From: Sipunculus nudus
Taxonomy: Eukaryota > Annelida > Sipuncula > Golfingiida > Sipunculidae
Assembly: GCA_026874595.1 (NCBI GenBank)
Contig: CM049318.1
Location: 52,230,750 to 52,294,749 of the forward strand
Length of the DNA: 64,000 nt
Reading direction: 5' to 3'
The notes below the pieces were generated by a model. It had not been told where the DNA came from. It searched no databases and worked only from the letters and a program-made list of their open reading frames with translations. The position numbers and the translations under genes are program-made. Positions 35,807 to 50,800 of the stretch are shown piece after piece; within the stretch, counting starts at the first letter, position 1, and each line of letters starts with the position of its first letter.

Positions 35807-35894
35807 CTTGCAGGCAGAGCAAAATACAAGGCGATCCCCGATTGGTCAAAAAGGCAAGGGTCACCTGAGGTCACGAATATATTCATGTGATGCT
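35807..35894. promoter_or_regulatory. Putative bidirectional CISD3/COMMD3 promoter and 5' UTRs
   Basis: Only 88 bp separate the CISD3 ATG (35806, minus) from the COMMD3 ATG (35895, plus). Both 5' UTRs and at least part of the core promoter must therefore lie here or overlap the opposite gene. The motif GCCATCTTG at 35802-35810, which is CAAGATGGC on the minus strand, overlaps the CISD3 start codon. It matches the AAnATGGC core of YY1 sites that often sit at transcription or translation starts of TATA-less promoters. No TATA box is seen. Shared control is inferred from spacing. Confidence 0.65.
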
Positions 35895-38800
35895 ATGGAG
35901 CTGTCAAGTGAAGTTTTGGAGGCATTACAGCTCGCTGCCGATGGCGCCAGGGTATCAGACGAATTTTACCAGGAGATAATTTCGTTTTCCTTCAGTTCAT
36001 TATTATCAAAAGAGAAACACACTGATATTTTGGGTACGTATGCCTCTTGAAACATAGTACCTTCTATTATCGCCCACCTTGTTTGACAGCTCTTGTAGTA
36101 GTTTTCAACACGCCCACTGACAGTGGCATTATGTGTTTTTATGGCGAAACAAAAACTTTTTAAACAAATGATAAGACGATCAAATGTAATGTCTTGGGCA
36201 CGACTGTAGAATAACTCACGCACCAACTTGAGGCAAAACACTTCTGTGAATAAAAAAAAAGTAAATCTGGTTTATTTTTGCCCATAACTTAAGGATCCCC
36301 TGCCTAACCACCAAGGCCAGGGTGACTAAAATGTTATATATATCGGAGACTGAGAGATTATGATATAGTCCCCATCCCACGTATGCACTTGGTTTGTCTT
36401 CTAAGCTCAGTATGATCTGTGTCTGTGAAAGTGAACCCCTATCAGGATTTGGGGTATCTTATTTTTTAAGGCAAGGTTCTGTTATGATAACCTAATTGCA
36501 TAGATTCCTTTGCCAGTTTTAAAATGCCTATAAGTTATAATAATTATATTAGATATACTGTATTATATAGTATATTTGTTGACTGTGAATATGAGTGCTC
36601 ACAGGAAGTAAAAATTTTAAAAAATATTATGTTCATAATTCAATCTATATGTCAACTTGGCCAATATGGGTATCAAATTTAAGTTGTTGTTTCCATTAAA
36701 AGGAAGATTAATTTTATTTTCCTGGGTAAATCTCATATAGGATTTGCTCTTACCTTGAGTTCATTATATCACAGGAGAAAAGGTCTGGGGAACCAGGGTT
36801 ACTCAACAAACCAGGGATATGGGTCCCACCTTATGTTAAAGGGACATAATCAGGAGCAATATTATGCCTATTCTTTCACACTTTCATTTCAGTTTTGCTT
36901 TATTCAAAATTTTCCCAGCAAAACCATCCCAGCACACAACCCAATACCTCGCATATGGCTGTTTAATACCTTGTTATGGCTGTGTGTGTCAGTAATTACA
37001 GTCCACGTGTGCCAGTTTACCATAACAAGGCCGCGTGACTAAAGGTCTGAATGTGAGACGCAACCATCAATGTTTCATCCAGCGGGAACATGTATTACAA
37101 TTTTTTGGCAGAATCAGTCCGGGCATCTACTGATTGACACATGTAGTGGCTGGGCGATACATGCTCTGTGTTTACCTTGACACTTGTCATCGCGCCAGAT
37201 GCACTGTTTTTAACACTCGTTTACAGGAGTAAGCAAACGTACAATTTTATTTCAAGGGGAAGAAGCTATTGTTCGTGTCAATCCAACATGCTTTATAGGT
37301 GATTGGGCCCCTTTGAATTATGTTGTTCAAATATATATATATATACCCATTTAGGAGGCAAATCTTTGAGAGATTTAACCTTAATGTAGCAGTAAATAAA
37401 CCAAAATCACCACAACTGGTTTCTTTCCTTCGCAGATCATAAGCAGCCTGTAAGACTCCTGATTTAGAAATTTTAGGTTCAATGCCGGGCAACTATTTAT
37501 ATTCACTGGAATTTATGTCAGAATTGTTGAAATGAATGTTGGGGCATCAACTGGAATGTGTTGGAGGTAAAAATGAGATATCAGTAATAGATAGTTTATT
37601 TATATTTTCACATTCCAGTATGTAGACCTAATTCTTCACACACTCTGAAATCATAAATTCAGTTTTATATTTGCTCATGAGTATCCAATGCCATGCCCTT
37701 AATTAATTAGATTTTGCCTTTGATGATCGTGAATATAAGTGAACAAGGAAAGTAAATTTTTTTTTAAATGTTCTTGTTCACTTGTCTGCTTGGTCAAAAT
37801 GGATGACACAGAAGTTGTTTCCTTACAAGGATGATTAGTACATTCTCGAGAAATTCACATATTTGATTTGCCCACACTAGATCAGTACTGGTATGTTACA
37901 TTTAGAGGCCTGGACAGTCCATGCAGTGGTTACAAGCTCTTGTCCCTCTGCTGGTGACCCAGGGCTCAAACTCATTTTTACAAAAAGATTGTGGTAGCAC
38001 TCTTCACAGAGGCCACTAAGGCCAAAAAAAAGTCTAATCATTGCACTTGCTAATACCTTACAGAAAGAGCTGTTTAATCATTTATGTTGCATAATTATGT
38101 TTTATTATAGTTATGTTAATTATGTTATTATAAATATGCATAATTGTTGATTTTAATTAGCTAATTATATTCATAGTATTAATAGCATAAGTATGATCTA
38201 TTTTAATTGTGCTAATTATATTATTATAATTGTGCATAATTGAGTTGATTTTAATATGCTAATTATATCCATAGTACTTTTAAATCTTGATACAGGTTAG
38301 TGTATGTACTTCTTATGTGTTTACTTCTTAAGAATTATGATTTGACGGACTAAATCTTATAATGTTAATATTTGTTATTTTTGTTATCACACAGCCAAGG
38401 TGTCACCCAACAATCATGGAGCTGTGAAAGAAGCTTACCTTGGTTTGACCACACTCATTCTTGAAGCTGCAAAACACAACACAGATCCAGATAGTCTGGG
38501 GTAAATATAGGTTTTTTAAGTAAACATCAAAACAAATTATAGCTTATTTCATCCCCTCATATCCACCTTGATTTTGCTATCAAAATTTTTTATTAGTTAT
38601 ATTTCAACAAGGTAAATAAACGGCGACCTTACATCTTATATATAAGAAAAGAGTTATTTGAAAAAATGAGAAATCAGTCTTTATTTTACAAAAACTTATG
38701 GCGGTCAAGGTTATTGGTCACATGCAAATACAACCTCAGTTGGCAGCATCTGATTGGAAGATGTCATGTAAACTTTCAAAAAGGAAGAAACAGCCAAAAC

Positions 38801-41800
38801 AAAGATGGCTGCTCATGCAGGGACACATAATGCTGCATTCATTATCGTTTGGAAATATGGTAATTACAAGTTTCCAAGTGGATAATACTGTTCGAAATCT
38901 GATCCAAGTGAAACATACCACTTGGAAACTGGGATTTTGCGGAGCATATTGATCAGTCCCACTTAGCAACCTTCACCTTTATTCACTGCTTTTCAAGATG
39001 CAGGGAGCAAATAAAGACATCAATATTTGACTGGTTTATATAAAAGTTTTAAATGACAAATAAAATTGAACAAATGTGACATGAAACATAATTTATCAAT
39101 CAGTTTCTTTTTTGTTACTTTCACAAACTGTACATCCGGTCACTGGGTCTTTTGTTGGGTACCGAAAGTTTGCAAGTTGTACGTATGACCTGACAGGTAA
39201 TTGCCATATTTCCGAGCGGTAACGAACGCAGCATGATTGTGAAGAGACTATAAAGTTGTAAAACATTAACTTGGGATTTATTGTAAAATTCTTTATTGCA
39301 ATTTTAGGTTGTCACTTCCATGGTTAGTTTTTTTAGGAAATTGTTGAAAAAATAAACTTTCATGAAAACTTTCTGCAAAAAGCAGGTGGACAGCAGGTGA
39401 TGCAACAGACTATAAAAAAAACCCAAATAGAGACAGATGCTACAGATGATATGAAATTCAACACAAACTATCTCTTGTGTAAAATATTTGAATTCAGAGT
39501 TTTCATTGTTAATAATAATTGACACTATAATGTAATAAAAATAAGTTAAAGCCATGCCAGTCGGAATAGAAAATTATCACATTTTATTACAATTCAGACA
39601 GGCTAAATTTATAACCATTGGTTGATGTTTCTTATGTATACAGTGATGACCATTCTGCATCAAAACTGCATTCAGTTCCAGATGGTCAGCCATTACTTGT
39701 TCAGGCATATTCTGTATTGATTTCTGTTATTTCAGGGGTATATTAGAGGACTGTAAATTCACTCCAGACAGAATACAGCTTCTAGTCAAGACATACCTGG
39801 TAAGGCATATCACACAATTAACTCTACCGGTTGTGGCAGGAATTTGTTGTGATATCATATTAGATAATTAGAGGATAAAAAGGGCTGATGGTTGATTATT
39901 AATCAGTTAGGCAAAGAATAAAAGGTATGCTTCTCAGGCATCGCCCGGTTAAATTTAAAACCCCGCATAAATTTTTTTTTTATTTTCAATAGAAACTTGC
40001 CAATTTTGAGCACCAGCCACTTAGACATTTCTTTCAAGAAGATAAAATTAATACAATTTTGATAAAATTTCCTTTGTTATGTAGTGCTTCTACTTGTTTT
40101 GCAAATTAAATCTGTTGTCATCATGCTTTTCCTATTATTCAAATGAATTAGAAACATACAAAAAAATAAAAATTAAAAAACTACCGTCACCCTTGATTTC
40201 TGAAAAAAAGTGCCTGAGAACCAAACTTTATTTTTTTTTACCTTATTTTATGTACCTTCAGTAGTACCATGAAATCTTTTATACTGACTGAATAAATAAA
40301 ACCGGAATTGTACATCAAGCTGAAATTAAAAGTGGCCCAATCACATATCTGAGCTTTATAAACTAAATGTAATCCCTTGGAGCTTTCACAAAAATATGCA
40401 AAAATCATGGATACCTCTGCACACAGGCTGCTTGTTAAATTTTATTTCAACCTTTTTATATTACATGGGGGCCCGCCAAAATAAATTCAACAAGGGCATT
40501 TGGTGGCAAGTCAGATAAGCCATAGCTTTGCAAATGGCATTTTCCAACAAGTGACCTTCCTACATTGGCATAAAAGCAAATTACCACCTAAGGTTATATG
40601 TTTTTTCTGTGTGTCAACATTGCTGTGTTTACAAACACGTTGTTGATAAACTAGTTCATCTATCCATTATTAAGGCATTTTAAGAACTTTTCATAACCAG
40701 AATTACCCTGAGATCATTAATATATACACAGAGGAAGCCAGAAATCACTTCAATACTTTTTCAAAAGGCAGGTGAATTTATATCTGTATCATGTTCAGAA
40801 TCAGGATATAGTCATGAAATATGGAAATATATTACTGGCTTTGCATAATGCTTTTATTTACCATGTGTTTTATGCTGGTACCATATACTTGTGTGTTTTG
40901 CATATTCATATATAAGGGAAAATTGTTTAAAGCAAAAGTTGTTTATCACTTACCTCTAAAAAAAGTACAGCTTATAGCCACTGCAAAATATGTTTGTTTT
41001 CTTATAATTTGAAATTAAAATAAACATCGTTTGTAACAGATATGAATTATATTCTTATTTGTATAAGCAGCACAAGAAGAAACCGATTTCTTGTTCTCAT
41101 TCAGATAAATGTATTTGTTTATATTGTGCTAGATGAGGCTTCAATATTTTATAATTCATTATGACAATAAATGTAATCAGTTTATTTAATCATTGAATGT
41201 TATTTCATTTTCAGGAAAACAAACAGAATTTAAGAATATTGCTCTCAAGGTAAGTTTTTACTAACTAACTGATAAATAATCTTTTCCATTATGTAGGCTT
41301 TTTAAAGTAAATCCTGAACTTGCATGGATTCATATTTATAATTGGATTCTGTATTAATATCACGTAAAGAGAAACGTAATCTCATTTTGTTTTCATATTA
41401 TTTGACATAATAAATTATATTTATTATATTATTATATTATATATAATTATATTATTAAACATAATTTTGTTATCTGAATTGAACTCTACAGTAACCTGTA
41501 AACAGGGAGGCTCCTAATTTGTCTGTTGCCATGGTGGTACAGTAAAACCTGGAAATTATGACAACCAACAGGACCTCGATGAAGTGGTCACATTTTCTAG
41601 GTGGTCATCCAAGTGAGGTCATATATAGAGAGCAAAAACCAAATCAGGTCCATGAAAAAGTGGTTGTTATTTTGAGGTTGTCGCTAAATTGAGGTGGTTG
41701 TTCAGTGAGGTTTAACTGTATCTGCTTGTACATTCATTTAAGACTTTCATTATATTATTATACTACAATGAGCATGTCATGCTCCTTCCTGAGAGGATTA

Positions 41801-44800
41801 TTGTATGCTGCACTTGAGCAGTGATGTAGTTAAGTCCATAAAATATGAATCTGAGTCCAAGTCTGATTTTGTAAGGTTCAAGTCCAAGTCCAACTTCTTT
41901 GAGTTTGTGTCATCTGGGTCTAAAATTCAAGTCCAATACATATCGCCTTATTGAAATGAATTTAAAATGGAAATTTGAGATTTTGTGTATTTTTATATTT
42001 GTTTACACAGGCTTTTTTCAAATATTTAAAGGGATTCACTCCCAATGCAGAGCTAAAGCATGTATATAGCATATAGTAGATTTATATCAGCTGGTTCACA
42101 GTTTTATCTCTCTACCTGTTTCTCTCATTCTTTCAAAAAAAAGGGAATTCCTCACAAAGAAGACTCCATGTTAATTCTTCTCAATTTCGGATTTCATTTT
42201 TAAGTGTACTCATTTTCCAGCTTTAGGGGTTTTGGTCAAACATGTGCATGTTATTCTCTGAATATGGTTTGCAAAATGAACAACAGGTGTCAGCACCTCC
42301 CAGACAAGCCAATGTGCTTAACGTGGAACAAAGACATTTGTTGAATACATTTATACATATGTAACAGGCTCAGAAGAGTATTTATAGTCAGGGACAGACG
42401 CAGGGTTTTAGGAAGGGGAGGCTCCAACCCAGGAGGACTAATGAAAAAGCCTCAGGAAAGGTCTAGGATTGTCCAGGCTGCAAAATTTGGCCTGAAACCA
42501 TTAAAACTAGGTTACAGCAGCTTTAAAAGGGGCCTTAACCCACCCTGGATCTGCTTCTGATAATAGTATAATAGCTGCCATTAGATGAGAATTTCAGATC
42601 ATGTTCATACTAAGTAAATATACAACTATCCATCTGGTGAACTTGGAAAACCACCTCGGTCGAACTGAAGTCATGTAGGCTGGTTCCTTGCAAGAACAGT
42701 TAGTATTCTAATAGCATCTGAAAGCCAGGATCTTCAGCAGAGTTTCTTGTTTCACTGGTACTGACACTTTTTTTCTGTTATTTTGTTACAGTACAGGCAA
42801 CAACCCACCCCACGTGGTAGATGTAGACTGGAGATTGGATTATTATATGAAGGTAAATATACATTTTGACTTCTCTTGAACATAAGCAGGAGAGGGTGGA
42901 CTCTGAGGTGGGGTAGGCTAGTAGAATTTTGAGGGCCCATAGAATCATTTCCGATTATCAATAGTTTACCTTTGATTAAATTATTATTTAGATAGTAAAT
43001 TCAGACATTCTTTTAGATAAATGCAAATATTTTACCACAAAAGATATTAAGGTTCTTCCTTTGTTTTCACAACAATTCTAGTTTCTTTGCAAGTTGTCTG
43101 CAAGCAAGATCTCTGGCTCATGCATGATAAACAGCCTTGTCATATCAGCATTTCCTTCAAATTTGACAAAAAGGAAAAAGAATCAAAAAGGTAAAGAAAC
43201 GATTTCAATGTAATTGAGGGGTTGCAATTTAATGCATCAATTATTTGATGAATTGTTACATACTTAGGGGTCAGGGATTCAACCCTCCACTTACTGGGAG
43301 ACATTTGTTACCTCTTTTTGTGGGGCAGGTCTTTTGTGAATCATTTAAGGTTTATACCACCCTGTATGCCTTTTTTTTACCCTTTTTATGTAATCTTTTT
43401 CTAGTTGCTTCCAGAATATTTGCCAGAATGTTGCAGTTATATCTTATCTCACCAGGTGGCAGTACTCATATTGCATCTGATAAAATAAACATTGACATTA
43501 AAATGTCTGAAATTTTAAGTTAATATTGAACTGAAGAATTTGCATATTTACAGAGTTATTTGTAAATTATTTTTTTTTAATTTAGTATTTAAAAACCCTA
43601 CAAAAGAGGGAACACCAGTTTTATTCTTCCAGTATACAATAACTGGAATCCCGAAAAGTTATGTATTTGTCTGTAATAAGAATTATATATGTTGTGAAAA
43701 TATTTTCACTTGGTTTTCTCAGTAATCCCTAATCTAAACAAAACCCTTTTCACCCTGGATGTATTTTTATTGAATTTAAACATTTCTTGGTAGCCCATTG
43801 ATGTGTAAACTGTTCACCAAGTTCTATAGTCAGTTCCATCCCCTCATGTCCATCTGTTTTTTGCTCAGAAAAATTTTATGAGTACATTTTGAGGACCAAA
43901 ATGGTGAAAGGTAGAAGTTTAATGGGTCTAATTTTCAACAGGGGAAGTAAACACCTACCTGTCACAGTTTTTAAGGAATGTAATTATTTAAAAAAATGAG
44001 AGATAAGTCTACATTTTACAAAATACCAGCCCCCAGCTATGGCGATCAAGGTCATTGGTCACATACAAAAACAGCATCAGTTGACAGCTGCTGATTGGTT
44101 AGTGTCAAGTAAACACTCTAAAAATATGACCAGCTAAAACAAAAATGGCTATTCATGATGGGACACATCTGATCTGTAAGATCAATGTTAAGAGCCCAAA
44201 AAGTTGTGAAACTCACGGGAGATTTATTTTAAAATTCTTTATTTCCATGTAAAGACATCACTTCCATACACTGTGTTCAAAGAAATTATTGAAAAACATA
44301 AAATGTTTAAGAAATTTCAACCTAAAAACAGGTGGACACAAGTTGGTGTTTGAACAGGGATGGTTGTATATTGTTAACTTACAAACAATCAAACAAGAAT
44401 CAGTGTGGTCATATTACCTCTTTTGTTGATAAACAAAAAAATGAAACACTGAGTTAATTACAAATGAGACCTGGAAGACTTCGGAAAAAAATGCCGGAGA
44501 AGGGTGCTGCCATCTAGCAGCAAGTATCAGAAACATAATCAAGTGAGTGATGGCTCAGTTTGAGCTTGGTCAGTGTTCCATCTAACACCATTTCTGTCCT
44601 CTGACATTACCTGTGTTAGAGTGCCTTTACATCATTCATCCAGGGCTGCCCTGTAATGGGGCTGTCCCACTAAGGCGACTCTACAGGCTACCAGGCTGTC
44701 ACCTCATGGTCGCCAGGGGGTCGCCTGTAGTTGCCCGAAGTCACAGGCGTGGCCTCTTACTTATCTCTGCTGGATTTTCAACATGTTCAAAATTCTCAGG

Positions 44801-47800
44801 CTACAGCTTTATAGCTCAGCTGACTATAAGTCATCTGAGCTATAGTCGTGGTTTATTGTCCGTCGTCCGTTCGTCCGTCCGTCCGTAGATGTGGCACGTT
44901 TTGAAACCGCAAGACCTAGGAATCCAAAATTCAGCATAATGTTAGATGTCCCCAAGATCTCCTACCAAGCCTAAAACTGGGTCTTTGCGACTTCGTTCCT
45001 ATAAGAAATTAAGGAAAAACCTCAATTTTTTATTAAAAACATATTTTCATACTTCAGGACTGCCTAATATCAAAACTACTCATCTGTTTTTCCTCATATT
45101 TACCATAAATATTCCCCTATATACTTCCTATGTACATGCCAGAAATTATGTCAGTATTATATAATTTAAAAATGTTATGGGCCCAAACATAATGCATTTT
45201 GTAAAAAATCAGGAAAGATTTGATCACTTAACACAAAACATGTTAAAGCTATGGACTCTTTTTTTCCAGTAATATAACTTTGATTAATCAAAATTAAATT
45301 GTATACTCAAAATTAGATCAAAATCTTTTAAATTTTTTGAAATATTAACAAAAATAAAAAATTGGTACCTTAAATTTGCCTAAATTTGACCATGGTACAT
45401 TTTTTTTCCTGTAAGTACTGTGGATTTAATTTTCACAGCATGTTTTTGTTAGCATTTTGTCTGTTAACACCAAAAATTTGAAACCAGTTGATAAAAAAGT
45501 GTAGATTTTATTCAAGTTTTCAAGCACCATGTAACATATTGTTTACATCAAGCTAGTGTTATGCAGTTTGCTAGAGCTCAGCTCCCCAGCTTCAGCTCTC
45601 AGTTCCTAAAATTTGGCATACAAGTAGATGTCTCCAAAATCCCCTACCATGCCAAGAATTTGGTCACTAGGTCTTAATACCTTCGAGATATTAATGAAAA
45701 ACTTCATTTTTTCATTAAAAACCCATTGTTACACTTCAAGACTGCCTAATATCAAAACCACTGATCTGACTTAATCATATATAATATACATATTTTTCTA
45801 TACATTCTCTATGCACATGCCAGAAATGATGTCAGTATTGCGTAATTGTTTTAAGTTATAGGCCCAAACCTAATGCACTTTGTAAAAAATCAAGAAATAT
45901 ATTTACTCCCTTAAAAAGAAGATTGCTGAAGCTAGAGATTTTTGTCAGGGATGTAACATTATTTTATCAAGATTCAATTGAATACCCAAAATTAGTTCTG
46001 AATTTTTCAAATTTTATAAGTTATTAGTATAAATATAAAATTAGTACCTTAAATTTTGCCAAACTTTGACCATGGCACGTTTGTTTCCTGTGAGCACTGT
46101 TGATATAATTGTCATATCATGCACACACAAGGATTTCAGCTTTTTACTTTAGAAAGCTGAAAGTAATTTGGCCAAAAATTGTAGCTTTTATTGATGTTTT
46201 TATGAGACCATGTCAGACCTTAGCTCTCCCCAGCCCCTCTTGAGTCACCTGTATGTTGACCTTGTTGACCTTTCATCAAATTATGCACGCTTGACGCGAG
46301 GCATACACTGGGGCAGCCAGGCAGGTTATGGCCAGCCACAGTTTATCCAGGTGTCCAACCCAACTGATCTAGTAGTTTTAACTAACAACATAACAATAAA
46401 CAATAAATGAATAAATTTTTATTGTTTTTTTAATAACAAATTAAAGAAAAATGGAAAAGGAATTTGTTAATTGATAATAACAGGAAATTAACTTGCAATT
46501 ACTGATGATATAAGAATCTTGTATCAATTGATAAAATGTCACATATTCCAAATAACAGCATGCAGTCACCTATGGTATTTTTAAGTTCAATTGTAATGAT
46601 AAAAAAATAAATCATATTATTCATCACTAATCATTAAGGATCAGATGAAGGAAATTAATGATAGACAAAGATGCAGTTGATAATATTAATGTTGATTCCT
46701 ACTGTTTCTAGTGTGTACATTGATGTGAAATTAGTCCAAAATGAATATATTACATTCATTTTTTTTTAATATAAATAAAAGCCATAAAACCAGGTACTTA
46801 TGATCATTATTTAAATGTGTGAATTTTGAATATTCTGGATTCTCAACATCATTGTGTGGTGAAAACTGAATAAATACCAGACATGGTGCAAATACTTTGC
46901 AATTGTATTTTAATACGAATATGAATATGTACTCCATTATAAAATTTCTTGCATAAAGATTGGGAATTCAGGTAAAAATGAAAGTATATGAATACCAGTG
47001 CAAATACTTTCAAAATGTATTCATGAATGCATTCATCTATATATTCTTTAATATTATTTTAATAATCATTTCAGTTATATTTCATTTTTAAAAAATCATA
47101 CGATTCTCTTATTATTTTTAATAAAAATTATATTTCGGACAATATTTGTAATTTTTTTTAATAAATAGTTAAACTCTTATATTATATGTTCTGCTTATAA
47201 GTTATATGGCAAAGTCAAAATCTGTGTGACAATACTACTCCATTTGTTAATAAAATAAATGAAATCAATCCTCTTCCCTGTCTCCAAAGGTACTGTCAAA
47301 ATCATAATTAAGCTAAACAAAACAACTCATATTGCAGCTTATATTTATTACCACACAAATCCAGCATGTGCCTTATTTCTAAATTATATTTTTTTATCAT
47401 ATATAACAGCTGAGCGCCATGACCCATAGGTCCCTTGTTTTTACACTAGTGTGCATAGCCTGTCTTCTACTGACGGAGGTGCAGTGGTAGGCTGTCGCCA
47501 GGTGAAGTGGGTCGTCGTAGGTCCTGTCACAGGCTATCGCCAGGTGACGTAGGTTGTTGTACGTCCTGTTGTGGGCTTGTGTAGTGAAACAGGGCCCATC
47601 CTTGTCTCCAGCTCCTCACATTGCACAGGATAGAAGCTGGTCGAAGCTTGTCGCGAGTGGACGTAGCATAAATTCTGGTGTTGTAGGTTGTAGCCAGTGT
47701 AGTCATACATTGTTGTAGATGTGGTCGTAGGTGATTGTCCCTTGTCGCGGCGTTTGTGTCACCAGTTGCTGGCAGCTTGTTGTCATACAGTCGTCAACCT

Positions 47801-50800
47801 GTTGTAGCTTGTCGTAGACTATTGTCTTAGGGGAGGTCCAGTTGCCTATTTTTTTGCAACCATGAGGCAACAGCCTGGTCCTCTGTAGTAGCCTTTAGAG
47901 TCACCTAAGTGTTACAGCCCCATTAGGCTCTTATGAGGATGCAGATATTTTTGGGCTTCTTCACCACACATCATGGCCTACAAGTAAACTGTCACTTGAC
48001 ATAAAACAGACAAATTAATAATTAACTTTTTATTATAATTTCTGACAACACCTGCCATATGCAAGAAAATGTTTGCTTTAACTCATCATATTGGTTAATT
48101 CCTCAGCATGTTTGTTGATTTTCTGACAGCATGTAGATGAATTCAAGCATGGCTAGCAGAGGTTTCCTATTATAGCCAACTTGTATGAGATACAGTCAAT
48201 GACTTGTTACCAAAGAGACAGATTTTAAGCTTGATTTGTGAGTTCACATGAATTCTTATGTGTGAAATCATCACCCGAGGCATTATGTAAAGGTAATTGC
48301 CTGTTTACCATGATATCAGTGCAACAGGATGGAAGACCATTGCAGTACATTTCCCCATATGTCTTGTATCATGACACAAGTTAGGCTTGCAGTCCAATAT
48401 ATTTGCCTGCTGAGTTGTGTTTTCATGGCTATGTCCAGTCTTGTTTAATCCGCACATTTAGATATTTCTCTCAATGTTGTAGAACAACCATTTGGACAAA
48501 GTAAACCAAGCTAGCTACTTGATAGAATTGAAGACAGAGGTAAGTTTTTATTTCCTGTCATTTATATTAGGCCCATGAGTTGTTAGGGGCCTTTGAATGG
48601 TTTCAGTTCATCAGTGTTTTACGTTTGATTCATGTCTCGATTAAGTTTAAATTTTCTCAAAAGAAAACAAATATTTTACTCCTAATTTATGTATAGTCAA
48701 CATGATGACATGAAAGTATGACAGAACTTCTGGATGTTTGGGAATCATAGGTGTCAAAACTTCCTAGTAAACATACGAGATAAAAGGTTCTACAAATTGT
48801 ATTTTTTAGCAATTATACCAACATCAGTGGTATTGAAGTGGAGGCACATACATCAACTTATCCATCTACAAAGGCTGGTTTACTTGTAAATTTTGTTTAA
48901 AGGCTCAAATTTCAATACCTGTAGATTATTAACTAAAGATAATACCTTGAACCTCTCATTGAAATAGGCAAGAAAACACCAAAAAAACACTGTAGACCAA
49001 CTGTTTGTTTTGTTTATATTCCATAGTTTATTAATTGTGGGGGACCCACCAAAAAATCCAAATACATTTAAAAAGGATATCTGGCAGGCAAGTAAGACAA
49101 ACCAAAGTTTTGAAAAGGATGTTTTGCAGGTACTGACCTTACAGCTTTGGCACATAGGCAACTTTCAATCTTAGGTTGCATTGTTTTTCCCTTTGTAAAC
49201 ATTGCTGTGTTTACTAAAATCTTGGAGATATATAAGCTCATACATCCATCATAGATGGGTTTTAGAACTATTTTAACAGGAATTACCTAGTTTTAATTAA
49301 TATATATGCAAAGTAAGCCAGAAATACGGAAGATTCTACATAAAGGGTAGGTGAATAGCTGGCTTTAATAATTTGTCCTGTTCTGTATAGAAATTATTGT
49401 ATCCCCAGACAAAGTCGGGGGATACTATGTTTTCATACCGGTCCCGCCGCCGCCGCATATAAATCTTGTTGGCGCGATAACCCAAAAAATATTTCACGGA
49501 ACTTTACCAAACTTGGTATATGTATAGATATGGGTAAGAGGTAGACGCCTGTTTAAAATGAGGTCATGACCTTCATTAGGAGAGTGTCCTTGACCTTGAA
49601 TAGGTCCAATTTTGGGGAAAATCACACAAATTCTTTTATATCTCAAGAAATCTTGCATGGATTTATCCCAAAATCAAGTTGATGGAAGAACTGGTGGCGC
49701 CACCTATTATTCTTTACTTGTTTTCGTGCCGTTTAATACCCCCAAAATTGCCACCTTACAGTACTGTGAGCATTATAAGTCAAAAACTAATGGACAGATT
49801 TCTTTTATATTATGCATATACATAGGTATGGGTTATTGGATGATGTTTATTTAAATTGGGGTCATGACCTTTCCTATGAGAGTGGCCTTGACCTTGAATA
49901 TTGCCATATATTGTGAAAATCACACACCTCTTATGATATCTCCAGTGTTGATAGCCATATGGATTTCAAACATGACTTATGTATGGCCCACCACTAAAGT
50001 AAGAACCCTATAGGTTCTAGGGTCATGAGGTCAAAGGTCAAGGTCACTGGACTGGCATCTTAAAAGATACTGTGGATGCATTTTAAGCCAAACTTTCATC
50101 CCAGGTCTTCCATCTTGAATATATAGCTCACTTGCCAATAGTGGATGATCCATATCAATTTTGGGGTCACAAGGCCAAAGGTCAAGGCCACAGGAGCTAT
50201 CTGTCCAAAAATTAGTTTCTGGATGATAATACCTGCTTTTATTGATGTATTGATTTCAAATTTGACTTATATATGTCCCATTGAAAAAGCAAGACTCTAA
50301 TTGATTTTAGGGTCATGAGGTCAAAGGTCAAGGTCACAGGACACATCTTTAAAAAGAATTGTGGATGCATTTTCAGTCAAACATTTCATCTCAGACCTTT
50401 CATCTTGCACATAGAATTCATCTGCCAATAGAGGAAGACCCCTATCACTTTTGAGGTCACAAGGTCAAAGGTGAAGGTCACAGGATCCATCTGTCAAAAA
50501 ATTAGTTTCTGGATGATAATTCCTTCTTTTATTGATGTATGGATTTCAAACTTGACTTGTATTTGACCCATTGGAAAAGCAAGACCAGAATTGATTTTGG
50601 GGTCATGAGGTCAAAGGTCAAGTTCACAGGAACCATCTTTAAAAAGATTGTGGATGCATTTTCACCCAAACAATTCATCTCAGATCATTCATCTTGCACA
50701 TATAGTTCACCTGCTAAGAGTGGAAGACCCCTATCAATTTTGAGGTCACAAGGTCAAAGGTGAAGGTCACAGGAGCCATCTGTCCTAAAATTAGTTTCTG

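Noticed and set aside
35637-35864. 75-codon minus-strand frame over the CISD3 start
   Set aside because: It is a different frame from CISD3 exon 1, which has the targeting peptide, donor and phase match.
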